From positions 3,720,001 to 3,784,000 of the forward strand of contig NZ_AP025739.1 in the NCBI RefSeq assembly GCF_003574315.2: DNA of 64,000 bases. Direction: 5' to 3'. Under the pieces are notes generated by a model. The model saw only the letters and a list, made by a program, of their open reading frames with translations. It did no database searches and was not told where the DNA came from. Position 1 is the stretch's first letter; each line of letters starts with the position of its first letter. The position numbers were made by a program, and so were the translations under genes. Positions 17,501 to 25,784 of the stretch are shown in pieces. The DNA comes from Capsulimonas corticalis (GTDB lineage Bacteria; Armatimonadota; Armatimonadia; Armatimonadales; Capsulimonadaceae).

Positions 17501-18460
17501 GCGTACGGGGAGCGGCAGTCCATCCGGTCCGAGCAGGACTTCCTCTTCGGGCTCTTCGACGATGGCGGCGGCTTCGACGGTTTCCGGCGCGATCGATGTC
17601 ACTTCTTCCGCGATCGGGGCGGTCGCGAGCTCGCCGGGGCTGCGGCGGCGGGAGTTCTTGCGTCGCGCGGGCTGCGGCAGATCCTCGGCAGCCGCTTTAG
17701 CCGCCGCCTTCGCGGCGGCGCGGTTTTCGGCCCGGGTTTTCTGCTGGCTGGTCGCGGGGGCGGGCGCGGCGTCGGCGGCGGGCGCTTCCGCCGTCTCCGC
17801 CGCTGCCTGGCGCGAGCCTCGCCGCCTTGAGCGGTTGCGGCGGTTGCGGCGCGATGCGCCGCCTTCCGACGCCGTTTCGCCGGCGACGACTTCCGCCTCG
17901 CCCTCGGCGTCGCCATAGATCTCTTCAGTCGCGGCTTCGTCGCCGGTCGTGTCGATGACATCCGCGATCACGGCCTCATCGCCGGCCAGCCCTTCGGGAC
18001 CTTCGATCACCGCGATGGCGTCGGTCTCCGGAGCGACGGCCGCTGTCGTTTCCGATTCGGCGGCTTCGGCGTCCACGACAATCGCCGCTTCCGTGACTTC
18101 CACGGGAGCGGCTACGGTCTTGGCGGCGGGAGTGCGTCGGCGGCGCGGGGCGCGCGCGGGCGCTTCCGTCACCTCCGCCGGCGCGGCCTCCACGGGAGCG
18201 ACAGCGGCGCCGTCGGCGACCGTCTGCGCTTCGGAGGCGTTGAAAAGAGACTCCGTTGTATCGGAAGCCGGGATTTCCGCTTCGGCGGCCGGCTCGGCTT
18301 TGCGTCGTGGGGCGCGCCGGCGAATCGGCTTCGCGGGCGCTTCCGCCGCGCCTTCAGCGGCGGGCTGGGTGTCGTTATCAGGGCTTGCGGCCGTCTGTCC
18401 GGCAGCCGTTTCGTCGATCGAAGCGGCGTCCGGCGCGGCGACGCGTCGTATCCTGGCCAT
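14525..18460 (-). CDS. Large protein with glycosidase-like core and disordered Ala/Glu/Arg-rich arms
   Basis: 1311 residues. Residues 1-440 are Ala/Glu/Pro-rich with repeated basic clusters such as RRRRGGRRRR and KNSRRRS. Residues about 445-1115 form a globular TIM-barrel-like region resembling GH42-type beta-galactosidases, with GFHLDRGEWFND and GKLWIVEDDTKTF as candidate acid residues and AHGAGVTWMDLWGQGW later. Residues about 1120-1311 are again disordered and end with RWQRRRAAARARREAE. No signal peptide is present. The long basic/acidic arms are like those of RNase E-type scaffolds rather than of secreted glycosidases. A minus-strand consensus promoter lies 110 bases upstream. The glycosidase assignment is tentative; activity may have been lost. 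Confidence 0.6.
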   Translation of the reverse strand: MARIRRVAAPDAASIDETAAGQTAASPDNDTQPAAEGAAEAPAKPIRRRAPRRKAEPAAEAEIPASDTTESLFNASEAQTVADGAAVAPVEAAPAEVTEAPARAPRRRRTPAAKTVAAPVEVTEAAIVVDAEAAESETTAAVAPETDAIAVIEGPEGLAGDEAVIADVIDTTGDEAATEEIYGDAEGEAEVVAGETASEGGASRRNRRNRSRRRGSRQAAAETAEAPAADAAPAPATSQQKTRAENRAAAKAAAKAAAEDLPQPARRKNSRRRSPGELATAPIAEEVTSIAPETVEAAAIVEEPEEEVLLGPDGLPLPVRRRRSRRTKNPLAETPAATEAKAAPADASETESEETDEGGKKSRRRRGGRRRRNGDEAVEITESTELLVGGEPLAEEEAAEPEEEEVQFLALAAAPPTYIPPPLVPPVAALPAGAPLPRVHTAIHRSAPCSPASIVINGAEHAPYFFFVNAETAEDGEVVDAQIRHAATHGVHLYSAVMYLPLRNAYGERSFGRIDSLVQQILAADPHAHIMPRLQFVPTNYWVRTHPDQMAQYADGSEGDVSLASREFWSDCVDAIESLIAHFSDPATKGGDRIIGFHLDRGEWFNDPAAGHDVSEPNVTVFRDWLHAKYQLPYLLRAAWYDGSVTFETAAIPRWDGQTAVTKKTETAFYGTRRETRWVDYCQYSSEIAAQAITGLAAAIKTLSGGQLLVGTSYGYTLEFAHRNDSGHLALTQVLASPDVDIVAGPNSYTGRGAGNAAAFGAPIDSVALHGKLWIVEDDTKTFLAENDTEDSYNPKINGGADTRAAHQRQFGGALAHGAGVTWMDLWGQGWLNNAEIWEELGGLGKLAHQWGKTRKSETPAPDVAAIIDEASLAYLKNDPNGLGMHLIGKTRELLLRSGASVGFYLQSDITKDNFPDATLYLFLNAFRITTAEREAIRTNLQRAGKTLAWLYAPGVYDENGPATLEVGDVVGMSLRQQPWNSRVGSQISEQRHPITERLRSGKRIGQEDVLNPSFAVSDPQATVLAEYGVTGAPSLAVREHQSGWKSVFFGDPHLTVELLRGLFAYAGVPLYDTQDDVVFASDDGVLNVHTQYTGQRTIQLPRRATVWDVMENRICLVDGRSFRAFIRARTTRLFLWGSADEIAAISGLEIIAPQQPPRDPQSTANEEELLGAEAPAPGATPQFKPEPTKPRAQENARPKQENAPRQTPPPSAATRSIPGLDDIEALPEGEGDDEDMTAPTDEDAPAAPRSRWQRRRAAARARREAERAAKPAEGADGTPAAPMDMATVLPGLPPRRVPTPKAPTPEEGDE

Positions 18461-18575
18461 AGTAAATTATTCTCCGTACTGGTAAATTGGTGAAACTTGG
18501 GCGGCGGCCACCGGGATCCCCGGTAAAAACGGCCTCGCCTCGTGAAATCTTAGCGTCGCTGCCGACGCTGCGCTC

Positions 18576-18605
18576 ATTATACTGGATGGGGAGGGATTGT
18601 GTCAA
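18576..18605 (-). promoter_or_regulatory. Sigma-70 promoter of the 1311-residue protein gene
   Basis: On the minus strand TTGACA (18605-18600) and TATAAT (18581-18576) with an 18-base spacer. The resulting leader of about 108 bases contains AGCGTC/GACGCT and ACCGGGGATCCCGGT hairpins, and GGAGAA before the ATG. Confidence 0.8.
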
Positions 18606-18733
18606 AGTTCGGTGGACGCGCCGAGCGTCCGAAGCCCCGAAAAGTATTGATATTATTTCCCAAAACACCCGTGCAACTTTTCACGAAGTCATGGGTCAGA
18701 CTATTCGACAGGCAGGCGAGGAGGCCCGGGCCA

Positions 18734-19444
18734 ATGAATGGCAATGAGTTAGCGCAGTGGTATTACTTGATTTATTTGATCCCGGGAGGAACGGCGCTGT
18801 TCCTTCTGATGGCGTCCTCGGCCGGCGGCGGCCGGCATCACAAGGGCGGAGGCGCCCGGCATCATAGCGGCGGCGGTCCTCGGGCGTCGCACAGCGGCGC
18901 GCGCCATGGCGGCGGGCCGAAGCATCAGGGCGCGAAGGCGTCGGCGAAGGGCGGCGCGAAAGTCGTGAACTCCCAGCCGACGATCGGCGAGCAGGTCCTG
19001 GGCTTCTTCGGGGTCGGGCGCGTGCCGGGGCCATTCGTTTGGGGCAGCCTGCTGCTGGGATGGGGACTGTTCGGATTTTGGGGGACACAGTATTTCGAGG
19101 AGAAGCTGCATAACCCCGCGCTGTTCGCCCTCCCCGCGCTGGCGGTCGCCTGCACGGGAGCGCTTGTCACCGCGAAGATCACCGGGGAAGCCGGCGCGCG
19201 TTTGATGCCGCAAACCGAGAGTTTTGCGACCGACACCATCGACCTCTGCGGCCAGATCGGAACGGCGGCGTTCCCCGTGGACGAAACCCGAGGCCGCGTG
19301 CATGTCTACGACGCGCACGGCACAATGCACGACTGCACCGCGCGCATCGCGCCGGGACATTCGCCGCTAGCGCGCGGCAGCCGCGTGCTGGTGGTGGATT
19401 ATGATGAGAAGAAGGGGCAATTGGTGGTGGAGGAAGCGCCGTAG
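18734..19444 (+). CDS. YqiJ-like membrane protein with C-terminal OB-fold region, paralogue 1
   Basis: 236 residues. It has an N-terminal membrane segment (YYLIYLIPGGTALFLLMA), a His/Gly-rich low-complexity loop (residues about 30-75, with HHKGGG and GARHHSGGG), two further hydrophobic segments (WGSLLLGWGLFGFWG and ALFALPALAVACTGALV) and a C-terminal soluble domain with GQIGTAAFPVDETRGR like the OB-fold of NfeD/YqiJ. The ATG at 18734 follows GGAGG. The next gene is a clear paralogue and a YqiK-like flotillin follows, which is the usual YqiJ-YqiK arrangement. The His-rich loop could bind metal; that is inference. Confidence 0.7.
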   Translation: MNGNELAQWYYLIYLIPGGTALFLLMASSAGGGRHHKGGGARHHSGGGPRASHSGARHGGGPKHQGAKASAKGGAKVVNSQPTIGEQVLGFFGVGRVPGPFVWGSLLLGWGLFGFWGTQYFEEKLHNPALFALPALAVACTGALVTAKITGEAGARLMPQTESFATDTIDLCGQIGTAAFPVDETRGRVHVYDAHGTMHDCTARIAPGHSPLARGSRVLVVDYDEKKGQLVVEEAP

Positions 19445-19448
19445 AGAT

Positions 19449-19602
19449 GGCCCTCACCCCCCTCCACCCGCAAGCGGGTACCCGGCTCTCCCAAAATTGG
19501 GAGAGGGGGAGTCAGAGTTTTTAAGTTCTTTGGATCTTTGATCCAACTCTTAACCCTCTCCTAGAATTGGGAGAGGGTGGCCCGGAGGGCCGGGTGAGGG
19601 CC
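19449..19602. repeat. Intergenic palindromic repeat family A, copy 5 (inverted)
   Basis: Lies between the two YqiJ-like genes. It is the one copy whose CCTCACCC end points at a start codon (19613) rather than at a stop. The left end contains an extra hairpin CACCCGCAAGCGGGTA not seen in the other copies. Confidence 0.9.
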
Positions 19603-19612
19603 GATCTACACA

Positions 19613-20275
19613 ATGAACGCAACAATCCTGCTGAACTGGTACTACCTGATCTTCTTACTGCCGGCGGGCGTCGCCGTCGTCCTTTTGCTCCTCTCCACGG
19701 TGATGAGCGTTGGCGATGGCGGCGCGGACGCGGAGACCGACGCCGATGTGGACGCGGATGTTGAGGCTGACGCGGACGGTGAGAGCGAGTCTGAGGGCGG
19801 TGGTCTGGGCGGCGCGCTGGGATGGATTGGCGTTGGGCATGCGCCGCTGACATTGGTGATGGGATCGCTGCTGCTGGGATGGGGATTTACGGGGTTTTGG
19901 GCAGTGCGTCTGCTGTCGATGAAGATCGAATCGCCGGGGGCGTTTATCGGGCCGGCGGTGTTGATCGCGGCGGTTTTCGCTGTGCTGATTGCGCGCGCCG
20001 TGGCGAAGATTTCGGCGTATATCGTACCGAAGATTCAAACTGCGGCGGTATCGCGCGAGTCGCTTGTGGGGCAGGAAGCGAGCGTTGTCTATCCGGTGAG
20101 TGTGAACGGAGGACGCGCCTTTTATTACGACAGTAATGCAGTGCTGCATGATGTCACTTGCCGGGTGCGCCCCGGCGAGCCGGAAATCGGCAAAGGGCGC
20201 AAAGTAATTTTGGGAGCATATGATGAGGCGACCGGACGCTTTTATGCGGAGCCGTCGCCATTTGACCAGGGATAA
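19613..20275 (+). CDS. YqiJ-like membrane protein with C-terminal OB-fold region, paralogue 2
   Basis: 220 residues with the same plan as the preceding gene: WYYLIFLLPAGVAVVLLL at the N-terminus, MGSLLLGWGFTGFWAV, a hydrophobic GPAVLIAAVFAVLIARAV and a soluble C-terminal domain with GQEASVVYPVSVNGGRAF and LHDVTCRVRPGEPEIGKG. In place of the His-rich loop it has a very acidic Asp/Glu repeat (DAETDADVDADVEADADG). The neighbouring flotillin suggests a membrane microdomain or envelope-stress function. A family A repeat ends 10 bases before its start, so it has no ordinary Shine-Dalgarno. Confidence 0.7.
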   Translation: MNATILLNWYYLIFLLPAGVAVVLLLLSTVMSVGDGGADAETDADVDADVEADADGESESEGGGLGGALGWIGVGHAPLTLVMGSLLLGWGFTGFWAVRLLSMKIESPGAFIGPAVLIAAVFAVLIARAVAKISAYIVPKIQTAAVSRESLVGQEASVVYPVSVNGGRAFYYDSNAVLHDVTCRVRPGEPEIGKGRKVILGAYDEATGRFYAEPSPFDQG

Positions 20276-20338
20276 GTGACTTTCACGTTGAGGAAACGGT
20301 CTCAAGGGAGACATACGCCTACGGGCAAGGAGACTACG

Positions 20339-22411
20339 ATGGGGTTTGGATTGATGGCGGTGGGAGTCCTGCTGATGGCGGGGCCGCTGTTTGTACCGAC
20401 ATTTTCACACAATCTAGCGGCGCAAGCCGCACTCGGGATCGTTGGATTGGTTCTGTTTCTTTTAGGATTGGGAATCACGATTGTGACCTCCCTTTACCGC
20501 AAGACATCGGCCGATCAAGCCTTCGTCATGACCGGCGCGGGCGGTTCGAAGGTTGTTTTGGACGGCGGCGCGCTGGTGATTCCCGTAATGCACCGCATCA
20601 CGGAAGTCAACCTGCGGACGATGAAGCTGGGAGTTAACCCGCGCGGCGCGAATGCGCTGATTACCAAGGATAACCTGCGGTCGAATATTCTGGCGCAGTT
20701 TTATATCCGGGTGCAGGCGGATCGCGAGCATATTCTGAACGCCGCCCGCTCACTGGGCGTCAACTCCGTGGACGCTGAGAACGTCGAGCAATTGGTCAGT
20801 GAGAAGCTGGTCTCGGCGCTGCGCGCCATTGCCTCGCAGATGGAGCTGTTCGAGATTCATACCAAGCGCGACGAGTTCGCCGAGCGCGTCAAAGAGCACG
20901 TCAAGTCGGACTTGGAAGCGAACGGCTTGCTTTTAGAAAGCGTGACGATCTCTGAACTGGACCAGACCGATCCGGGCGAGCTGTCGGACAACAACGTCTT
21001 TGACGCGCAGGGTAAGAAGAAGATCACCGAAATCACGGCGGCCGCCATGGTCGAGCGCAACAACTTAGAGCGCGAGGCGGAGCGGGCGCGTAAGATCCAG
21101 GACGTCGCGACGCGTCAGAAGATCCTGGAGCTGGAGCGCCAGCAGGCCGAGGCCGAGGCGGGACAGCGTACGGAGATTGCGAAGATTCAGGCGGAGAAGT
21201 CCCGCGAAGCGCAGGAAGCCGTGATCGCGCAGGAGAGGTCGGTCGAGATCGCCCGTATCGAGAAGGATACGGCGCTCCAGGCGGCGGAAATCGAGCGGCA
21301 GAAGACGGTCGAGACGGCCCGTGTCGGTCAGGAAAAGACGGTCCAGGCGGCGACCATTGCCCGCGAGCAGGAACTGCAGCGCGCAGGCGTCGAGCGCGAT
21401 CAGGCGGTGGAGCTCGCGCAGCGGATCAAGCAGATCGCGATCGCGAATAAGGAAACCGAGCGGGCGACCGCCGAAGAGGGCGCCCTCGTGGCGCAGGCCG
21501 CGCAGGAAAAGGCGCGCCAGCAAGTCCTGACCGTCACGCAGATCGCGGAAGCCGACCGCGACGCCAGCAAGAAGCTGATCGCCGCGCGTCAGGAAATCGA
21601 GCGCGACAAGATCAAACAGCAGACCGAAGCCGAAGTGGCGGCTTTCACCCGAGTGACGGTGGCGCAGGCCGAACAGGACGCCGCGACCAAGCAGGCCGCC
21701 GCCAAACTCCAATTGGCGCAGGCGGACGCGCAGGCCAAAGAGCAGGTGGCGCGCGGCGACAAGGCCCAGCAGATGGTTGCGGTCGAAGTTTCGCGGGAAA
21801 ACGTCAGCGTCGAGCAGGCGAAGGTCGATGTCGAGCGCAAGCAGCTGGAAAACCGGCAGGAGTTCGCCGAAGCCGGTATCCGATTGGAAGTCGAGAAACT
21901 GCGTATTCAGGCCGACAAAGAGGTGCAGCAGGAGTTCGCCCGGGCGCTGGGCCAGTTCCTCTCCAAGGGCAACATGACGCTGTACGGCACGCCCGAAACG
22001 GCGCAGAAGATGATGGACAACATGGCGAAGGGCTTCGGGATCCGCGCCATGGCCGACGGCTTCCTCGGCGGCGCCAATCCAGTGAACGGCGCCAACGGCC
22101 ACACCCCGAACGGCAACGGCGCGAGCCCCGTCGATAATCTGATCGGCAGCCTCGGCAAGCTCGTCGGCCCCGTGGTCGAAAAGCTCACCGGCCAGCCGCT
22201 CGACAACGAAGCCCAGGCCGACGCCATCGCGAAGGCCCTCGCCGGCAACCCCGCCGCGCTCAAAGCCATCGCCGACGCGCTCGCGACGCCTGAAGCGGCT
22301 CCCGCGCCCAAGCCCTCGGAGCCGATTGTCGTGAAGTCCGTCGCGGCTAACGGCGCCGTCAGCGAAAAGCCGGCGGTGATTGTTACTTCGGCGGGGACGG
22401 ACGCGAAGTAA
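20339..22411 (+). CDS. YqiK-like flotillin / SPFH-domain protein
   Basis: 690 residues. Two N-terminal hydrophobic segments (residues 1-50) are followed by an SPFH/band-7 domain (about 55-240, TSADQAFVMTGAGGSKVVLDG). A very long coiled coil of about 300 residues, rich in Ala/Glu/Gln/Arg, follows, as in flotillins, then a Gly/Asn linker and a helical tail. AAGGAG before the ATG at 20339 sets the start, 63 bases after the YqiJ-like stop. Flotillins assemble as membrane-attached oligomers that organise microdomains; YqiJ-like partners modulate them. The three genes are likely one operon. Confidence 0.85.
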   Translation: MGFGLMAVGVLLMAGPLFVPTFSHNLAAQAALGIVGLVLFLLGLGITIVTSLYRKTSADQAFVMTGAGGSKVVLDGGALVIPVMHRITEVNLRTMKLGVNPRGANALITKDNLRSNILAQFYIRVQADREHILNAARSLGVNSVDAENVEQLVSEKLVSALRAIASQMELFEIHTKRDEFAERVKEHVKSDLEANGLLLESVTISELDQTDPGELSDNNVFDAQGKKKITEITAAAMVERNNLEREAERARKIQDVATRQKILELERQQAEAEAGQRTEIAKIQAEKSREAQEAVIAQERSVEIARIEKDTALQAAEIERQKTVETARVGQEKTVQAATIAREQELQRAGVERDQAVELAQRIKQIAIANKETERATAEEGALVAQAAQEKARQQVLTVTQIAEADRDASKKLIAARQEIERDKIKQQTEAEVAAFTRVTVAQAEQDAATKQAAAKLQLAQADAQAKEQVARGDKAQQMVAVEVSRENVSVEQAKVDVERKQLENRQEFAEAGIRLEVEKLRIQADKEVQQEFARALGQFLSKGNMTLYGTPETAQKMMDNMAKGFGIRAMADGFLGGANPVNGANGHTPNGNGASPVDNLIGSLGKLVGPVVEKLTGQPLDNEAQADAIAKALAGNPAALKAIADALATPEAAPAPKPSEPIVVKSVAANGAVSEKPAVIVTSAGTDAK

Positions 22412-22418
22412 GAGGAGA

Positions 22419-22564
22419 GGCCCTCACCCGGCGCTCCGCGCCACCCTCTCCCAATTCTGGGAGAGGGTTAAGATTTGGATCTTTGATCCAAAAGAATTAA
22501 AATCCCAATCTTCTCTGACTCCCCCTCTCCCAGAATTGGGAGAGGGGCCGGGGGGGTGAGGGCC
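22419..22564. repeat. Intergenic palindromic repeat family A, copy 6
   Basis: Lies between the convergent flotillin and AraC genes. CCTCACCC starts 10 bases after the flotillin stop and the far end is 8 bases from the AraC stop, so the element fills the whole gap and may terminate both transcripts. Confidence 0.9.
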
Positions 22565-22572
22565 ATCCCCCT

Positions 22573-23598
22573 TCACTCCACCCCATCCCGCCGCCGCAGC
22601 GGCTCGGGGAGGGCGATGCTGCCGTGCTGGCGGAATTCGCTGGGTGTCATCTTGGTCATCGATCGGAAGGCGCGGATGAAGTTGGTGTAGTCGGAGTAGC
22701 CTAATCTCGTCGCGATCTCTTTGATGGAGGTGTCCGTGTCCTTGAGCAGGAAGCTCGCGCGGCGCATCTTCATCTCCAGCAGGATCTCCTTGGGCGAGCG
22801 CTGGAGGCATTTTTGGAACGCGCGCGACAGATACTCCCGGTTGACGCCCATTCGGCGCGCGAGCGTTCCCACGTTCAGATCCAGCTCGATGTCGCTGTCG
22901 ATGATTTCCAAGGCGCGCTTGATCAGGTCCATGGCCGGGTCGGGCTCTTCATGGGCGCGGGCGCTGGCGGCGAGCGCGAGGAGCAGCTCCAAGACGATCT
23001 CGGCGCCGTCGAGCGCGTGGGGGTGGGTGGTGGTGTACGCGGAGGATTCGAAGCCGAGCAGCCGCTTGATGATCGGCGACTGCGGACTCAGATGGTAGAT
23101 CGATCCATAGTTTTCCACCAACTCCCGCACCATCGCCCGAGCGGCCAGTCCTCGGAAGTTGAACGCCAAAAATTCCCAGCGATGGCGGTCGACGCCAGGA
23201 TAGAAGTAGCTGGTGTCCGGGGCCGCGATCTCGGTCAAAAAGGCGTCACCTTCCGAGAGGTAATGGACGCCGTGCTTGTCCGAGAACCCACCGGTGCCGG
23301 CGAGAGTATAGCAGAAATAGCAATAATCCTGGCTTCCGCGCAATCGCCCTTCCGCCCGGTAACGCGGATCGTTCGTTTCCTGCGCGCCGATCGACATTGG
23401 ATAGAGAAACAGCGGCATTTCGGGCAGCGGCACGATATCCACATGCCAGAGCATCCGATAAGTCTGCCGATGGGTTGCGTTCCAATACGCGAACTGGGGC
23501 GTCTGCTTCGGCCCGAGGTTGATCTCCGAAAGCTCGATTGCTGGCACCGTGTCGCCGCTTCGTCCGTCCGTCTCCGAAATTTCTTCGTTATCGCTCAC
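22573..23598 (-). CDS. AraC family transcriptional regulator
   Basis: 341 residues. An N-terminal cupin-like ligand domain (about 45-190) precedes a C-terminal double HTH of the AraC/XylS type (about 240-325: LNVGTLARRMGVNREYLSR and SIKEIATRLGYSDYTNFIRA). The GTG start at 23598 is supported by GGGAG five bases upstream. It is divergent from a secreted glycosidase gene, with 199 bases between them, so it probably regulates carbohydrate use, most simply that glycosidase. The effector is not visible from sequence. Confidence 0.9.
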   Translation of the reverse strand: MSDNEEISETDGRSGDTVPAIELSEINLGPKQTPQFAYWNATHRQTYRMLWHVDIVPLPEMPLFLYPMSIGAQETNDPRYRAEGRLRGSQDYCYFCYTLAGTGGFSDKHGVHYLSEGDAFLTEIAAPDTSYFYPGVDRHRWEFLAFNFRGLAARAMVRELVENYGSIYHLSPQSPIIKRLLGFESSAYTTTHPHALDGAEIVLELLLALAASARAHEEPDPAMDLIKRALEIIDSDIELDLNVGTLARRMGVNREYLSRAFQKCLQRSPKEILLEMKMRRASFLLKDTDTSIKEIATRLGYSDYTNFIRAFRSMTKMTPSEFRQHGSIALPEPLRRRDGVE

Positions 23599-23797
23599 TC
23601 GTACTCCCGCACAGGAAAATCACAAAATGACATTGGAAAGCACGCTTTCACCATTGACGCCGCGCCGCGATTATTGTACCCTTGTAATGCGCCACGCTGA
23701 CGACCTGCAAGACGCCAAAGTCTCCCCGTGAAAATTCAAGCCGTCGTATCCCAGCGCTCGTCTCTTTTTCGAGGCGTTTCCCAAACAGTTATTTACC

Positions 23798-25372
23798 ATG
23801 TCACTTCTCAAAACTATTCGGCCATCACGAGTTTGCTCCCGATTCCTCGCTTTGAGCGCGATCGGCTTGTCGAGCGCAGTCTGCGGACGCGGTGAGCCGG
23901 CGCCGTCCGCCGCCCCGGATCCCGTGGTCCGCGCGCCCGTCCTGACGTTTCAGGACCGGATGGCGCAAAGCACTCTTGGCGACGCCTACCAGAACGCGCT
24001 GGACAATCTGCTGCGCATCAATACCGTCCCGGATACCGAAAAGGCGCACAATAAGGCGGGGATGATGACCGGCGATCCGGGAATGTTTGTGCGCGCGGGC
24101 GGCGGATACAACGAGCCGTGGACGCGGGACGCGTCGCTCAATAGCTGGAACGCGGCGTCGCTCTTGGAGCCCGTCGCGGCGCGCAACACGCTGTGGGCGG
24201 TGTGCGAGCGGCATCCCGACGGAACAGTCACCATTCAGCAGGACAATCAGTGGTGGGATAAAGTCATCTGGATCACGGGCGCCTGGTCGCACTACACGGT
24301 CACCGGCGACCGCGAATTTTTGGCGTCGGCGTACCAGGTGACGCAAGATGAGCTCGCTCGGATGGAGCGCGACCATTACAGCAAGGAGTTTGGGCTTTTC
24401 CAGGGACCGGCGTTCTTTACCGACGGCATTGCCGGCTATCCCGAGCCGCCCTACGATCCGGCCAACAGCAGCAGCTTCGTCCTCGATCATCACTACACCC
24501 AGGAGCTGATGCCGCTCAGCACGAACTGCGTGTACTACAACGCCTACAAATGCGCGGCGCGGATGGCGGCGGAACTGGGGCGTCCCGCATCCGAAGCGCG
24601 GCAATACGACAGGGCGGCCGCGGCGCTGAAAACCGCGATCAATACGCATCTCTGGATGCCGGACAAATCGACGTACGGCTATTTCATCCATGGCGCCGGA
24701 CCGCTGCAAGGAAAGCTGGATCCGACGCAGGAAGGGATCGGAATCTCCTACGCCATACTCTTCGGCGTCGCCAGCCCCGCGCAGGCGAAGAGCATCCTGG
24801 AGAACGCGCATCGCTCGGCGCATGGGATTACGTCGTCGTGGCCGCACTTCGCCCGCTATGACGACGCGCATCCCGGCCGGCACAACGGGATCGTCTGGCC
24901 GCTGGTGAACGGCATGTTCGCCTGCGCCGCCGCGCAGGCCGGGCGAACCGATCTGTACCGGGACGAAGCCGAAAACGCCGCGCTGCTCGCGGCGGGCAGC
25001 GGGCGTCACTTTTTCGAAATTTATAATGGAATCTCGGGCGCCCCCGATGGAGGGTGGCAAACGGGGTCGCACTGGCCGTCGCAGCCCGATCAAACCTGGT
25101 CCGCGACGGCTTACCTGCGAATGATCTATTCGGGACTGTTCGGCATGACGTTCCAGCCAAACGCCCTCACCTTCGCGCCCACGCTTCCGGCGCAGTGGGG
25201 GAGCGTCCAACTGACGGGCCTGCGCTATCGCTCGGCGGTGCTCAACATCACCCTGAACGGAAGCGGACATCGCATTTCGCGTTTTCTCTACGACGGCAAG
25301 CCGCGCGCTCAGCCCGCCGCGCCGAGCGACGCGACGGGAAGCCACGAGATCGTCATCACGATGAAGTCCTAA
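23798..25372 (+). CDS. Exported six-hairpin glycoside hydrolase
   Basis: 524 residues with an N-terminal export signal (about 1-30, ALSAIGLSSAVCG). The Cys context is not a strict lipobox. The body is an (alpha/alpha)6-barrel resembling GH63/MGH1-like or related six-hairpin glycosidases, with NEPWTRDASLNSW (a candidate acid residue), QDNQWWDKVIWITGAW, QEGIGISYAILFG, RHNGIVWPLVNGMFA and a small beta C-terminal domain. Family assignment within the clan is uncertain and so is the substrate. The AraC regulator diverges from it and the fructan locus lies 2 kb downstream. Confidence 0.7.
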   Translation: MSLLKTIRPSRVCSRFLALSAIGLSSAVCGRGEPAPSAAPDPVVRAPVLTFQDRMAQSTLGDAYQNALDNLLRINTVPDTEKAHNKAGMMTGDPGMFVRAGGGYNEPWTRDASLNSWNAASLLEPVAARNTLWAVCERHPDGTVTIQQDNQWWDKVIWITGAWSHYTVTGDREFLASAYQVTQDELARMERDHYSKEFGLFQGPAFFTDGIAGYPEPPYDPANSSSFVLDHHYTQELMPLSTNCVYYNAYKCAARMAAELGRPASEARQYDRAAAALKTAINTHLWMPDKSTYGYFIHGAGPLQGKLDPTQEGIGISYAILFGVASPAQAKSILENAHRSAHGITSSWPHFARYDDAHPGRHNGIVWPLVNGMFACAAAQAGRTDLYRDEAENAALLAAGSGRHFFEIYNGISGAPDGGWQTGSHWPSQPDQTWSATAYLRMIYSGLFGMTFQPNALTFAPTLPAQWGSVQLTGLRYRSAVLNITLNGSGHRISRFLYDGKPRAQPAAPSDATGSHEIVITMKS

Positions 25373-25399
25373 GAAATGTTGTTCGCGGGTACGGGCGGT

Positions 25400-25690
25400 T
25401 TAAGCCACTCGTACCTGCGCCCCGCCGCGCATCGCCTGGACGATTACCCGTCCACGGCGCGATACGCGAAACGTCTCCCCAGTAATCAGCCGGTAATCCC
25501 CGGCGTCTCCTTCTTGAGTAATCCAGCAGTCGCCTTGAAGGCAAAGGATTGCGGCGCCGGCGCGGCGGACGTCCATTCGGAACAGGCCGCCGGAAATCAA
25601 CGAAATCTCATCCGTCTCCCTGGGCGATAGATCCGTGTCGGTTCGGATAGGAGCGGGCACTCGATCGACATTGAGAGTTTGCGCTTTCAT
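25400..25690 (-). CDS. DUF2917 family protein
   Basis: A 96-residue protein with the DUF2917 core ILCLQGDCWITQEGDAGDYR, then LITGETFRVSRRGRVIVQA; this is a small cupin-like beta fold. The ATG at 25690 was chosen because the upstream extension has no family similarity and would cross the promoter region. It converges with the glycosidase (27 bases apart) and diverges from a MocR-type gene, with a palindrome between them. Pairing of DUF2917 with a MocR gene is also seen in Proteobacteria, suggesting a functional link; the function itself is unknown. Confidence 0.75.
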   Translation of the reverse strand: MKAQTLNVDRVPAPIRTDTDLSPRETDEISLISGGLFRMDVRRAGAAILCLQGDCWITQEGDAGDYRLITGETFRVSRRGRVIVQAMRGGAQVRVA

Positions 25691-25746
25691 GACTCTATTA
25701 TGAAGATTCGCGCACGGCAATAACAGAGGTAAATTCTGGAAATTGT

Positions 25747-25784
25747 GACCGATACAGAATGGTATAATTTGAACTGTACTGGTC
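25747..25784. promoter_or_regulatory. Candidate operator/promoter palindrome between DUF2917 and MocR genes
   Basis: GACCGATACAG (25747-25757) and CTGTACTGGTC (25774-25784) are inverted repeats with 9 of 11 matches and a 15-base gap. They flank TATAAT at 25763-25768. A second possible promoter for the MocR gene is TTGGCG (25806) - 17 bases - TATCAT (25829), five bases before the ATG. Confidence 0.5.
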
